64,000 nucleotides of DNA from Ilumatobacteraceae bacterium (GCA_033344875.1 JAWPMO010000001.1:1823595-1887594); one strand, 5' to 3'. Shown: positions 17,439 to 26,105, numbered from the stretch's first letter. Program-made: numbers and translations. The notes: generated from the sequence alone by a model not told the origin.

Positions 17439-18121
17439 GCGGGGTCCGCTCGAGCGACGTACCCGACACCACGAACGGTGTGGATCAGCCGTTCGGCACC
17501 GTCGGTCTCGGTCTTGCGACGGAGATAGCCGATGTAGACCGCCAGGTTCTTCGAATCAGGGCCGAAGTCGTAGTTCCAGATCCGCTCGTAGATCGTCGAG
17601 TGGTCGAGCACGACGCCGGCATTGCGGACCAGCAACTCGAGCAGGTCGAACTCGGTCTTGCTGAGTTCGATCTCGGTGCCCGCGCGGCTGGCGCGACGCC
17701 CGGCGAGGTCGAGGCGGAGGTCGGCGAGTTCGAGGTTGGCGTCGTCGTCGTTCGCTGTTCCGGTCCGGCGCCGCGACAGCGCGCGCATCCTGGCGAACAG
17801 TTCGGCGAGATCGAACGGCTTGGGGACGTAGTCATCGGCTCCCGCGTCGAGGCCGGCGACGCGGTCGCTCGTCTCGGTGCGGGCGGTCAGCATCAGGATC
17901 GGCACGTCGTTGCCTTCGGAGCGCAGCACACGGCAAGCCGTCAGCCCGTCGATGACCGGCATCGACACATCGAGCAGGACGATCTCGACCGGCCGTGAAC
18001 GGAGGTGTTCGAGCGCCTGCGCGCCGTTCGTGACCGCCGTGACCTCGTGGCCCTCGAGGGTGAGCGCGCGCACCAGCGACTCCCGAACGGCCCGGTCGTC
18101 TTCTGCCAACAGCACCTGCAC
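17435..18121 (-). CDS. OmpR-family response regulator
   Basis: 228 aa. The receiver domain has LLAEDDRAV (acidic pocket), LLDVSMPVIDG (phospho-Asp about 52), LTART (Thr) and PKPFDLAEL (Lys). The DNA-binding winged helix has ELSKTEFDLLELLVRNAG and YIGYLRRKTE plus the wing VRGVGYVAR. Start is GTG 18121 or GTG 18115. It is co-translated with the kinase and divergent from crcB with only 48 bp between, where a direct-repeat box is seen. Confidence 0.95.
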   Translation of the reverse strand: MQVLLAEDDRAVRESLVRALTLEGHEVTAVTNGAQALEHLRSRPVEIVLLDVSMPVIDGLTACRVLRSEGNDVPILMLTARTETSDRVAGLDAGADDYVPKPFDLAELFARMRALSRRRTGTANDDDANLELADLRLDLAGRRASRAGTEIELSKTEFDLLELLVRNAGVVLDHSTIYERIWNYDFGPDSKNLAVYIGYLRRKTETDGAERLIHTVRGVGYVARADPA

Positions 18122-18144
18122 GAGTACGAGTACACCAGAATCAC

Positions 18145-18161
18145 GTGAGAGATCGGTGAGA
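18145..18161 (-). promoter_or_regulatory. Candidate response-regulator box (copy 1)
   Basis: Minus strand TCTCAC-CGATC-TCTCAC: two perfect hexamers 11 bp apart, one helical turn, as expected for a tandem OmpR-family dimer. It sits 24 bp upstream of the regulator start and 9 bp from the divergent crcB start, so it could control both. Confidence 0.55.
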
Positions 18162-18169
18162 ATGTCCGA

Positions 18170-18532
18170 ATGCGTTCCCTGCTGGTCGTCGCCGCCGGCG
18201 GCGCGATCGGTGCCGGCGCCCGCTGGGGCGTCGGTGAGGTCGTCACCGGTACCGACGGCGGATTCCCATGGGCGACGTTCATCGCCAACGTCGTCGGTTG
18301 TCTCCTGATCGGCCTGGCGACGCATCGGCTGACGCGCGGATCCGATGCCTGGCTGGCGGTCGTCGTCGGCGGACTCGGCGGGTTCACGACGTTCTCGGCG
18401 TTCGCCGTCGAGACACGAACGCTGCTCGACAGCGGTCACGGTGCCACCGCCCTCGTCTACATCGGGGCATCGCTGATCGTCGGGCTCGGGGCGGTCGAGC
18501 TGACCCGAGCCGAGGACCCGCCGCAGCGATGA
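18170..18532 (+). CDS. crcB: Fluoride channel FluC/CrcB (first of pair)
   Basis: 120 aa with four hydrophobic helices. The Fluc signatures are GGAIGAGARWGVGE in TM1, NVVGCLLIG in TM2 (conserved Asn) and GGLGGFTTFSAFAVET in TM3 (Na+ site and the Phe box). These are dual-topology fluoride exporters of the inner membrane. It overlaps the second copy by 4 bp, so the channel is probably a heterodimer of fixed opposite topology. No fluoride riboswitch is visible in the 48-bp upstream gap. Confidence 0.94.
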   Translation: MRSLLVVAAGGAIGAGARWGVGEVVTGTDGGFPWATFIANVVGCLLIGLATHRLTRGSDAWLAVVVGGLGGFTTFSAFAVETRTLLDSGHGATALVYIGASLIVGLGAVELTRAEDPPQR

Positions 18533-18846
18533 CCGCGATGTGGTTCGTGCTGGCGGCGGCCGGCGGTGCCGTGGCCCGGCATCAGGTCAACCGACTCGGC
18601 ACCGGATGGCGCGGCACCATGGCGCTCAACGTGCTCGGTGCGTTCGCACTCGGACTCCTCGTCGCCGCCGAACCCGGGCAAGCGACCGTGATCGTGGTCG
18701 GCACCGGCCTGCTCGGCAGCCTCACGACGTTCTCCACGTTCGCGCTCGAGTTCGCCGAGGCACCCCGACGCATCCGACTGGTCATCCTCGTCGGCACGGT
18801 GGTACTCGGCCTCGCTGCCGCGGCGCTCGGCTGCTCGCTCGGCTGA
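18529..18846 (+). CDS. crcB: Fluoride channel FluC/CrcB (second of pair)
   Basis: 105 aa, shorter than its partner. It keeps GGAVARHQVNR, LNVLGAFALG and GLLGSLTTFSTFALE, the TM1, TM2 and TM3 Fluc motifs. The start ATG is inside the upstream stop (ATGA), giving coupled translation. Paired crcB genes are known to make heterodimers in which each subunit has a fixed orientation. Confidence 0.92.
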   Translation: MTAMWFVLAAAGGAVARHQVNRLGTGWRGTMALNVLGAFALGLLVAAEPGQATVIVVGTGLLGSLTTFSTFALEFAEAPRRIRLVILVGTVVLGLAAAALGCSLG

Positions 18847-18847
18847 T

Positions 18848-19675
18848 TCAACCGACCGGCTCGGCCGCGCCGGGCCAGCGCACCGTCGCCACCTGCGCGA
18901 CGAACACGGGCGGGTTCGCGTCCAGCCACGTCGCCAACTCCTGGTCGCGCGACGCCGGGAGGCAGAGCCTGCGCCGCGCCGTCGGGACCAACACGGCGGG
19001 GTCGGCTGCCGAGCGCGACAGCGGGTTCCGGCGGCTGACCTCGATCTCGGGATCAACGCCGATCTCGCGCAGCACCGCGACGAAATCGTCGGCGGTCGGC
19101 CCCGGCGGACGGGTCACACCCCAGAAGTGCTCCCACGCCGCCGACCACGCGGACATCGGATGTGCGGTCGGGAGTTCGACCACCACCGCGAGCCGCGCGT
19201 GATCGGTGAGCGCCAACACGAACGGCAAGATCTCGGGCACGTTGAAGACGACGTGGTGGCAGACCACGACATCGGCGACCGGTGTGTGACCTGCCACGTC
19301 GGGCCACTCGCCGTGCACGGTGCGTCGGGCGACGCCCACCTCGGCAGCTGCGGCGACGAACCCGTCGAGCATCGCGCCGCTGGCGTCGACACCGATCAGC
19401 TCGGTCGCAGGGGGTACGAGCGGGATCGCTGAGCGCCCGCCGCCGCACCCGACGTCGAGCACCGTGCCACCGAGCGGCGGCAGCACTTCGCGCGCCCATC
19501 GTGCCGACAGGCCGTCACGGGTCAGGGTGTCGTCGACATCGAAGCGGCCCGGATCGTGGAACCACGGCGATTCCGGTGCCTGGTCGAGGATCTCCTGCGG
19601 GATGCCCCATCCTTCGAGCTGCGCGGCCCAACGTTCCGCCGCGGGGAACAGCGACGGCGCATCGTCGGCGGTCAC
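18848..19675 (-). CDS. SAM-dependent methyltransferase
   Basis: 275 aa, class I fold. Motif I VLDVGCGGGRSAIPLV is at about 80-95, the acidic loop LIGVDASGAML follows, and motif IV is ADVVVCHHVVFNVPE. An unusual ~60-residue N-terminal extension (PESPWFHDPGRFDVDD) is also found in methyltransferases annotated from actinobacteria. The substrate is unknown. GTG 19675 overlaps the P450 stop by 4 bp, placing it third in a ferredoxin-P450-methyltransferase operon and suggesting O-methylation of the P450 product. Confidence 0.9.
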   Translation of the reverse strand: MTADDAPSLFPAAERWAAQLEGWGIPQEILDQAPESPWFHDPGRFDVDDTLTRDGLSARWAREVLPPLGGTVLDVGCGGGRSAIPLVPPATELIGVDASGAMLDGFVAAAAEVGVARRTVHGEWPDVAGHTPVADVVVCHHVVFNVPEILPFVLALTDHARLAVVVELPTAHPMSAWSAAWEHFWGVTRPPGPTADDFVAVLREIGVDPEIEVSRRNPLSRSAADPAVLVPTARRRLCLPASRDQELATWLDANPPVFVAQVATVRWPGAAEPVG

Positions 19676-20889
19676 GCGGTGTCGAGCACCCGGATCGGCA
19701 GCTCGCGCGGTCCGCGGATCTGACCGACACTCCAGCGGGTCGACCCGGCCAACTCGAACGCAGGGAACCGCACGATGAACTCTTCGATGGCGATCTTGAG
19801 TTCGAGGCGGGCGAGGTTGGAGCCGAGGCACCGATGGATGCCCAACCCGAACGCCGCGTGTCGATTGGCTTCGCGGTCGATCACGAACCCGCCGGCGTCG
19901 TCGAAGAACTCGGGATCGCGGTTGGCCGCCGGGAACGGCAGGAGGACCCACTCGTTCTCCTTCATCGGACAACCGTGGAAGTCGTGGTCCTTGGCGACGA
20001 GCCGGGCCATCGTCACGGGCGCGTAGGCCCGCAGGAACTCTTCGAGCGCGAACAGCATCACGTCGGGCTCGTCGACCAGCCGCTGCAGGTCGTCGGGATG
20101 TGAAGCGAGATGCCAGATCGACGACCCGATCGCGCTCCAGGTGGTGTCGATGCCCGCGATCAACAGCAGCACCATCGACCCGCGCACGTGCTCGTGGCTG
20201 AGCTTGTTGCCACCGATCTCGGCGTTGAGGAGGTACGTGGTGAGGTCGTCGCGTGGATCTTGCCGGTGCTCTTCGATCTGGCGATCGAGGTACGCGTCGA
20301 GATGGAGGTCGCTCTGTTCGCGTTCCTCGACGGGCACGTTGACGAGTTCGAGGAACTCGTGCACGCAACGGCGGAAGTAGTCGTCGTCCTCCACCGGGAA
20401 GCCGAGCATGCGCGAGATCACGTTGACCGGGATGTGCTGCGCGTACTGGAGCGCCGCGTCGACGATCGTCTCGCCGGGCTCGATCTCGCCCATCTCGTCG
20501 AGCAGCTGGTTGCACAGCCGCCGGATCTCGGGCTCCCACGGGTTGATCGCCTTGGGCGAGAACGGCGGGAGCAGCAACCGGCGCGCATGCTGGTGGAACG
20601 GCGGATCGCTCGTGATGGGCGGTGCCGGCCCGACCGGTGCCTCGGCGATCGGGCGCCCGGTGTTGACCACGACGCCACGGCTCGTGAAGTTCTCGGTGTC
20701 GTACGCGACCTCTTTGACGTACTCGTGCGTGAGCGGTGCCCACATGCCGCCGTAGCGGTCGGTGTGGGCGACGGGACAGCCGCCTTCACGGAGCTCGTCC
20801 CAGATCTCGTGGGCGCGTTCGTTGTACTCGGGTTCGGCGTGGTCGATGTCGTTCGCCCAGTCGCTGACGGGGCCGTATGCGCTCGTCAT
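19672..20889 (-). CDS. Cytochrome P450
   Basis: 405 aa, class I bacterial soluble P450. The I-helix is GIDTTWSAIG, the K-helix ExxR is in ALEEFLRAY, and the heme-thiolate loop is AFGLGIHRCLGSNLARLE (Cys about 350). Electrons presumably come from the ferredoxin encoded immediately upstream with a 4-bp overlap. The substrate cannot be inferred; related actinobacterial P450s hydroxylate terpenoid, steroid or fatty-acid substrates. Confidence 0.95.
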   Translation of the reverse strand: MTSAYGPVSDWANDIDHAEPEYNERAHEIWDELREGGCPVAHTDRYGGMWAPLTHEYVKEVAYDTENFTSRGVVVNTGRPIAEAPVGPAPPITSDPPFHQHARRLLLPPFSPKAINPWEPEIRRLCNQLLDEMGEIEPGETIVDAALQYAQHIPVNVISRMLGFPVEDDDYFRRCVHEFLELVNVPVEEREQSDLHLDAYLDRQIEEHRQDPRDDLTTYLLNAEIGGNKLSHEHVRGSMVLLLIAGIDTTWSAIGSSIWHLASHPDDLQRLVDEPDVMLFALEEFLRAYAPVTMARLVAKDHDFHGCPMKENEWVLLPFPAANRDPEFFDDAGGFVIDREANRHAAFGLGIHRCLGSNLARLELKIAIEEFIVRFPAFELAGSTRWSVGQIRGPRELPIRVLDTA

Positions 20890-21080
20890 TCGATGATCGT
20901 GATCGCATACTCGGGGCAGTTGGCGACGGCCAGCTTGGCCTTCTCCTCCAACTCCGGGGTCACCGTGCCGTCGCCGATGACGACCGCCGTGCCGTAATCA
21001 TCGACGTCGAACAGTTCGGGCGCCAGCGCATAACAGCGATTGTGCCCCTGGCAGAGATCCGCGTTCACCTCGACTCGCAT
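20886..21080 (-). CDS. [3Fe-4S]-type ferredoxin
   Basis: 64 aa. The cluster motif is CQGHNRC (C-x5-C) near residue 10, with the fourth-position Cys replaced as in P450-associated [3Fe-4S] ferredoxins, and a final CP in NCPEYAIT. The His within the first motif is a known variant position that tunes potential. It is the first gene of the P450 operon and overlaps it by 4 bp, so it is almost certainly the redox partner. Confidence 0.94.
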   Translation of the reverse strand: MRVEVNADLCQGHNRCYALAPELFDVDDYGTAVVIGDGTVTPELEEKAKLAVANCPEYAITIIE

Positions 21081-21210
21081 GGACCGATCGTAGAGGTTCG
21101 CGTGCGGCCGTGGCGGGTCGGCGGCGGGCGGGACGAGGTCGTTGCCGACACAATCACTGCGGTCCGTCGCCACACCGAACGGTTCGCCACGCAGAGCGTT
21201 CGGTCGCCTG

Positions 21211-21247
21211 CCATTCGCGAGAAAAGTACGGAATATGGTGCGAATGG
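21211..21247. promoter_or_regulatory. Inverted repeat in the ferredoxin/TetR divergent region
   Basis: Perfect 8-bp arms CCATTCGC and GCGAATGG separated by 21 bp. They flank TATGGT, a possible -10 box. It lies between divergently transcribed ferredoxin and TetR genes; the 276-bp gap contains no gene that I can see. Confidence 0.4.
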
Positions 21248-21286
21248 ACCGGTTCGCCGCCAGTCCGAGCGCATAGCTTCGTTTGT

Positions 21287-21317
21287 GTTCACGTGACCAT
21301 GACACGTCAGCGTGAAC
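21287..21317. promoter_or_regulatory. Candidate TetR operator
   Basis: 7-bp arms GTTCACG and CGTGAAC around a 17-bp centre that itself contains ACGTG and CACGT halves. It is 40 bp before the TetR start, the usual place for an autoregulatory operator. Confidence 0.45.
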
Positions 21318-21356
21318 GTTCCGCCGCCCCCTGCGCGAACAGAGGACATATTTCTC

Positions 21357-21965
21357 ATGCAATCGAACCACGACGAGACGAGCCTGGCGTTACTCGAGGC
21401 CGCACACCGTCTGCTGGCCGAACACGGCTCCGAAGCGCTCACCGTGCGACGCATCGCCACCGAGGCCGGAATGAGCACGATGAACGTGTACTCCCGGTTC
21501 GGGGGGAAGGACGGCGTCATCGACGAGCTCTACATCGACGGCTTCTCGCGGATGTACGCCGCCATCGACGCCGTCCCGACCACCGGCGACTTCGCGGCCG
21601 ACCTCGTCGCGATGGCGAACGCGTACCGCCGATTCGCGCTCGAGAATCCCACGTACTACAAGGTGATGTTCCGCACCGCCATCCACGAGTTCGCACCGTC
21701 GGCTCGAGCCGCCGAGCTGGCTCGCTCCGGTCTCGCGGTCATCGCCGAGCGTGTTCGACTGGGCCAGGACGCCGACCAGGTGCGCAGCGACGACGGGCAC
21801 GAGGCAATGGTCGTCGCCGCCTGGCTGTGGGCGTCCTGCCACGGGCTCGTGACGCTCGAGATCTTCTCGGTCGGGAACAACCAGGTCGACTGGTCGTCGG
21901 TGTTCGATCGCGGTATCCGCACCTCGGTCGCCGGGTTGCACCCGTCGGCGATCAGCCCCGGCTGA
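21357..21965 (+). CDS. TetR-family regulator
   Basis: 202 aa. The HTH is at about 10-55: LALLEAAHRLLAEHGSEALT, then VRRIATEAGMSTMNVYSRFG (recognition helix with YSRFGGKDG). The C-terminal ligand domain (FALENPTYYKVMFR, AAWLWASCHGLVTLEIF) is like TetR_C_13-type proteins. ATG 21357 is chosen because the HTH begins shortly after; GTG 21312 would add 15 residues. It is divergent from the ferredoxin-P450-methyltransferase operon and probably controls it. Confidence 0.9.
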   Translation: MQSNHDETSLALLEAAHRLLAEHGSEALTVRRIATEAGMSTMNVYSRFGGKDGVIDELYIDGFSRMYAAIDAVPTTGDFAADLVAMANAYRRFALENPTYYKVMFRTAIHEFAPSARAAELARSGLAVIAERVRLGQDADQVRSDDGHEAMVVAAWLWASCHGLVTLEIFSVGNNQVDWSSVFDRGIRTSVAGLHPSAISPG

Positions 21966-22008
21966 GCCGACCCCCGCCAACGGGCCGACCCGGTAGCGTG
22001 CAGCGACA

Positions 22009-22632
22009 ATGCTCGCCGCTGTCCTCGCCAACGTCTTCACGGACGTCTCCGACTGGCTCGCCGACTTCTCGTCGAACTGGTACTTCCTCGCCATCATCTT
22101 CGCCGTGGCGTTCTTCGACTCCGTCGTACCCGTCGTGCCCAGCGAGACCATGGTCATCATCGGTGGGGTCGCCGCCGGCATCGGAGAACAGCAGTTGCTC
22201 GCCGTCATCGCCTCCGGAGCGGTCGGCGCCTTCCTCGGCGACAACACGGCCTACCTGCTCGGCGATCGGCTGAGCGGATTCATCCGCCGTCGGGCGAGCA
22301 CCCGCCCGAAGCTCGGACGACAGCTCGCCTGGGCCGACGAACAGATCCGGGTCCGGGGCGGGCTCCTCCTGATCACCGCCCGCTTCATCCCCGGCGGCCG
22401 CACCGCACTCACCGTCACGTCGGGGATCACCGCCCAACCGCGTCGCTGGTTCATGGGCTGGGTCGCACTCGCCGTCGTGATCTGGGCCACGTACGCCGGG
22501 CTCCTCGGCTACCTCGGCGGGCAGGCGTTCGAGGACAACCACACCATGGCGTTCCTCGTCGCGTTCGGTGCCGCCCTGGCGATGACGGGCGTCATCGAAC
22601 TCGTGCGACACCTCCGCCAACGGGCCCGCTGA
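22009..22632 (+). CDS. DedA/SNARE-associated family membrane protein
   Basis: 207 aa with about five hydrophobic segments. DedA hallmarks are FFDSVVPVVPSETMVIIGG (E of the reentrant loop), GAFLGDNTAYLLG (G-x-x-x-GD-x-x-x-Y) and RFIPGGRTALTVTSG (F-x-R-[FY]-x-P-x-x-R). DedA proteins are lipid scramblases or flippases linked to membrane homeostasis and undecaprenyl-phosphate recycling. It starts 43 bp after the TetR gene. Confidence 0.93.
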   Translation: MLAAVLANVFTDVSDWLADFSSNWYFLAIIFAVAFFDSVVPVVPSETMVIIGGVAAGIGEQQLLAVIASGAVGAFLGDNTAYLLGDRLSGFIRRRASTRPKLGRQLAWADEQIRVRGGLLLITARFIPGGRTALTVTSGITAQPRRWFMGWVALAVVIWATYAGLLGYLGGQAFEDNHTMAFLVAFGAALAMTGVIELVRHLRQRAR

Positions 22633-22778
22633 CCCCATCGGCAGGATGGAGGCGATGCTCCGAGGCCGTCGCCGCCCGCCGCTCGAACCCGCCTCCGGCC
22701 CCGACGCTCCCATCAACTCGCTGTCGAGCGAGCGGTTGCCACTCGATCAGCGGGCGGTCTGCGTCGACCGAGCGACCG

Positions 22779-23171
22779 TCACTCCGGAGTCGGAGCGGCG
22801 AGATCGGCGATCCGCTCGGCCGCCACCCGGCACACCGCCAGGTACGGCGCCGCGAACCACGGCACCCCGAACGTCAGTGCGCAACGATCGGCACCGAGCG
22901 GCTGCACGGAATGACTCGTGGCCGGCATCCCGGCGACGTCCCACGACCACCGCTCGCCGGCGACCCACCGGGTCACGACGAACGGGACGCTGACGCCGAC
23001 GGCCGTGGTCACCGTCCCACGAGCGGCGGCGCGCAGTCGCCGACCGCCGCGGTCGAGTTCTGCGGCGCGCACGGTCGGCCCCCACCCCGGCCACTGGTCG
23101 AGATCGACGAGCACGTCCCACACCGCCGCCGCCGGCGCCGCTGCCTCGATCGTCGTGTGCACGAAGCGCAT
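22779..23171 (-). CDS. SRPBCC/START-like protein
   Basis: 130 aa of the polyketide-cyclase/START-like superfamily. It has FVHTTIEAAAPAAAVWDVLV (first strand and helix), DLDQWPGWGPTVRAAEL (the W-x-x-W loop) and a C-terminal long helix FAAPYLAVCRVAAERIADL. This fold binds hydrophobic ligands; no specific role is visible. It is the last gene of a six-gene minus-strand operon starting with the acyl-CoA carboxylase subunits, 12 bp after the alpha/beta hydrolase. Confidence 0.85.
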   Translation of the reverse strand: MRFVHTTIEAAAPAAAVWDVLVDLDQWPGWGPTVRAAELDRGGRRLRAAARGTVTTAVGVSVPFVVTRWVAGERWSWDVAGMPATSHSVQPLGADRCALTFGVPWFAAPYLAVCRVAAERIADLAAPTPE

Positions 23172-23183
23172 CGCCGCCCGCCG

Positions 23184-23963
23184 TCAGAGCGCGGCGAGGA
23201 ACTCGGCGAGCGCAGGATTGACCACGTCGGGGTGGGTCATGTTCGGGGCGTGAGCGGCGCCGTCGACCTTCACGATGCCCCGATGGTCGGTCGACGATGC
23301 AGCGAGCGCCTCGGCCCGCTCGATCGCGATCGCCTGATCGTCCGTGCCGTGGACGCCGAGGATCGGGCAGGAGATCTCCCCGACCCGGCCGCTCACGTCG
23401 TCCCGGCCGAGCAGGGCTCCGCCGGCGAGGACCAGTTGGTCGCTGTCGATCGCCATCCACTTCGGGATCCAGTCGGCCGCCAGGTCGTCGTCGCCGAGGA
23501 TCAGACCGGCGACGATGGCGAAGACGCCCGCCCGGTCGTCGTCGGTGCCGTGCTCGAACACGTGGAGCATGCCCTGGTACCCCTGGATCGTCTCGTCGTC
23601 GTCGACGTCGGCCGCCGAGTCGATCAACACGACCGCACGCACTCGATCCGGATGCGCGAGCGCAGCGCGCAACGAGAGGAAGCCTCCCTGCGACATCCCG
23701 ACGAACACGGCCGACTCGACCCCGAGATGATCGAGCAGTGCGACGGCGTCGGCGGCGGAGTCCCAGTAGGTGAACGGGCCGTCGGCCCTGGTGCCGCCGA
23801 AGCCGCGCTCGTCCCATCGGATGCACCGATACCGGTCGCGGAGCGCCTCGACCTGGCGGTCGAACATCGTGTGGTCCATCAGGAACCCGTGGCTGAAGAG
23901 CACCGCCGGCCCGTCACCACCCGTGTCCTCGAAGTGAACCTCGATGCCGTTGATCCGTGCCAT
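23184..23963 (-). CDS. Alpha/beta hydrolase (Ser type)
   Basis: 259 aa. Oxyanion region LFSHGFLMDHTMF, nucleophile elbow GMSQGG (Ser about 96), acid loop VHGTDDQAIAIERAE, catalytic His in DGAAHAPNMTHPDV. CIRWDERGFGGT is typical of the HSL/epoxide-hydrolase-like esterase group. Within the carboxylase/AtuA operon it may hydrolyse an ester or thioester intermediate, which is inference. Confidence 0.92.
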   Translation of the reverse strand: MARINGIEVHFEDTGGDGPAVLFSHGFLMDHTMFDRQVEALRDRYRCIRWDERGFGGTRADGPFTYWDSAADAVALLDHLGVESAVFVGMSQGGFLSLRAALAHPDRVRAVVLIDSAADVDDDETIQGYQGMLHVFEHGTDDDRAGVFAIVAGLILGDDDLAADWIPKWMAIDSDQLVLAGGALLGRDDVSGRVGEISCPILGVHGTDDQAIAIERAEALAASSTDHRGIVKVDGAAHAPNMTHPDVVNPALAEFLAAL

Positions 23964-23973
23964 CCCGAGGACA

Positions 23974-24345
23974 CTACGCGTCGAGCATCGACAGGAAACG
24001 ACCGGAACCCATCACCCGTGCACGGTCGGGCAGCCTGGCCCGGAGCCCGCGATCCGAGGTGACGACCTGCGGTTCGTCGTCGAGCTCGCGTACCAACTCG
24101 ACGATCCGGTCGTCGGCGGCGTTACGCCCGCGGCGACGCGACTCGACGATCGTCAGGTTCCCGCCGCCGAGTTCGAACGTCGTGGGCGCCACCGGCGCGT
24201 CGAACACGAGGGCGACCTCGTCATCGTGGGTGCGACACCACTCGGCGACCGACTGCGCCAATCGTCGTGCGGCGGCGTCACGGTCGTTCCACCATCCGTC
24301 GGGCCGCGACCCGAACACGTTGTTGCCGTCGATGATCCAGCGCAC
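23974..24345 (-). CDS. NYN/YacP-like PIN-fold protein
   Basis: 123 aa beginning VRWIIDGNNVFGSRP. This is the IDGNN motif of NYN (PIN-like) nucleases, with further conserved acids in DEVALVFDAP and ADDRIVELV and the terminal VVTSDRGLRARL. All metal-binding acidic positions appear present, so it may be an RNA-degrading or processing enzyme. Its presence inside a catabolic operon (one base after the AtuA-family gene) is unexplained. Start GTG 24345. Confidence 0.85.
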   Translation of the reverse strand: MRWIIDGNNVFGSRPDGWWNDRDAAARRLAQSVAEWCRTHDDEVALVFDAPVAPTTFELGGGNLTIVESRRRGRNAADDRIVELVRELDDEPQVVTSDRGLRARLPDRARVMGSGRFLSMLDA

Positions 24346-24346
24346 G

Positions 24347-26104
24347 TCAGGCCAGCAGCGACGTCGGCACATCGACCACGCGAGCCCGGAGCCACTCGCC
24401 GAGGCTCTTGGCCTGCCCGTCGATGCGGGTCGATGCGGCGACGCCCTCGTCGAGCAACCCGTGCACGACGAAGTTCAGCGACCACAGGTTGGCGAGGTCG
24501 TGGCGCTCGACACGCAGTTCGGCGGTCTCGGGCAACAGTTCCCGGAACCGTTCGACGGTGAGGAACGCGTCGAGCCACGCGAACGCATCCGCCGTTCGGG
24601 CGAAGACACCGAGGTTGGCGTTGCCGCCCTTGTCGCCGGACCGTGCGCCGATCACCCGACCGATCGGTGCACGGGTCGTCGGCGCGTGCGTCACGGGCGT
24701 CCCCGGCGTGTCCGTCGGGATCGGCGCCTCGACGCCCAGCGCCGGAGCCACCGAGCCGATCTCGGTCGTTCGGCCGTCGACGTGCACGTACGCCGGGGCG
24801 AGATCGGCGGGAACGGTCGCCGGCCGGTACACGCCGTACGGTGTCGCGGCGGTGGGACCACCCGTCAGACCGTAGAACCCTGGGATGCTCGCCAACGCCG
24901 TCTCGACGAAGGCGTTGGAGAAGGCGCGCCCGACCTTGCGCTCGTCGGCGTCCTTCACCGTGAGTCGCCACTGCGCCGTCGCCGCCTCGTTGGACGTCGG
25001 ATCGTCGTGATCGGTGCGGATGACGCGCGAGCTGACGGCGTCGAAGTCGTCGGGATCGTGCGGACACGCCCGCCAGAAGGCCGCCGCTGCCGCCTCGGCC
25101 TTGGCCTCGATGTCGAGCCCGGTGAGCGCCACGCCGAGGGTGTTGCGAAAGCCTCCGAGTTCGTTCATCGCGACCTTCAGCGTCGGCGGTGGTGGCTCGC
25201 CGACCGTGCCGGAGATGCGCACCCGGTCGGGTTCGACCTGTTCGAGCCGGATCGTGTCGAACCGTGCCGTGACGTCGGGGCCCAGGTAGCGGGCACCGCC
25301 GATCTCGTAGAGGAGCTGCGAGGTGACGGTGCCGATCGAGACCTGCCCGCCGGTGCCGTCGTGCTTGCCGATGACACACGAGCCGTCGTCGGCGACCTCG
25401 GCCCACGGGAAGCCGAGGCGTTCGATGCCGGGGACTTCGGTGAAGAACGAGTAGTTGCCGCCCGTCGTCTGCGCCGAGCACTCGATCACGTGCCCGGCCA
25501 CGACCGCGCCGGCGAGCCGGTCCCAGTCGTCCCGGGCCCAGCCGTGGTGCCAGGCGGCCGGGCCGCAGGCCACGGCGGCGTCGGTGACCCGGCCGGTGAT
25601 CACGATGTCGGCACCGCTGCGGAGCGCTTCGACGATGCCCCAGCACCCCAGGTACGCGTTCGCCGTCAGGTAGCGGCCGACGTCGCCGAGGTCGCCGTGC
25701 TCGTCGAAGGGTCGGAGTGCGCCCGACTCGGCCAGTTCGTCGATCCGGGGCAGGAGGTCGTCGCCGTCGACGTAGGCGATCGTCGGTGAGAGCCCGAGCC
25801 GGTCGGCGACCTCGTGCACGGCCTCGGCGCAGCCGGCAGGGTCGAGGCCCCCGGCGTTGGAGACGACCTTGATGCCACGGTCGAGGCACGGGCCCATCAC
25901 ATCGTCCATCTGACGGACGAACGTCGACGCGAACCCACCGCCCGGCTTCTTCGCGCGTATCCGGCTCAGGATCAGCATCGTCAGTTCGGCCAGCCAGTCA
26001 CCGGTCAGGACGTCGATCGGCCCGCCCTCGACCATCTCCGCGGCACCCGACTGGCGGTCGCCGAAGAACCCCGAACAGTTCGCGATCCGGATCGGGTCGG
26101 ACAC
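24347..26104 (-). CDS. Acyclic terpene utilisation AtuA-family (DUF1446) protein
   Basis: 585 aa. The DUF1446 core is recognisable from IRIANCSGFFGDRQSGAAEM, then DWLAELTMLIL, VVSNAGGLDPAGCAEAV, ADIVITGRVTDAAV and AQTTGGNYSFF. A C-terminal AtuA-associated domain IGRVIGARSGDKGGNANLGV is fused to it. AtuA is required for growth on citronellol/geraniol in Pseudomonas but its reaction is not established. GTG 26104 has GGAGGGG six bases before it. It lies one base after the biotin carboxylase gene, echoing the atu/liu clusters. Confidence 0.92.
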   Translation of the reverse strand: MSDPIRIANCSGFFGDRQSGAAEMVEGGPIDVLTGDWLAELTMLILSRIRAKKPGGGFASTFVRQMDDVMGPCLDRGIKVVSNAGGLDPAGCAEAVHEVADRLGLSPTIAYVDGDDLLPRIDELAESGALRPFDEHGDLGDVGRYLTANAYLGCWGIVEALRSGADIVITGRVTDAAVACGPAAWHHGWARDDWDRLAGAVVAGHVIECSAQTTGGNYSFFTEVPGIERLGFPWAEVADDGSCVIGKHDGTGGQVSIGTVTSQLLYEIGGARYLGPDVTARFDTIRLEQVEPDRVRISGTVGEPPPPTLKVAMNELGGFRNTLGVALTGLDIEAKAEAAAAAFWRACPHDPDDFDAVSSRVIRTDHDDPTSNEAATAQWRLTVKDADERKVGRAFSNAFVETALASIPGFYGLTGGPTAATPYGVYRPATVPADLAPAYVHVDGRTTEIGSVAPALGVEAPIPTDTPGTPVTHAPTTRAPIGRVIGARSGDKGGNANLGVFARTADAFAWLDAFLTVERFRELLPETAELRVERHDLANLWSLNFVVHGLLDEGVAASTRIDGQAKSLGEWLRARVVDVPTSLLA

Positions 26105-26105
26105 G

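Noticed and set aside
18122-18169. Fluoride riboswitch before crcB
   Set aside because: The 48-bp gap is too short, and the crcB RNA motif is not seen.
22633-22778. Small plus-strand frame beginning MEAMLRGRRR
   Set aside because: Runs into the opposite SRPBCC gene and has no domain or coding-like third positions.
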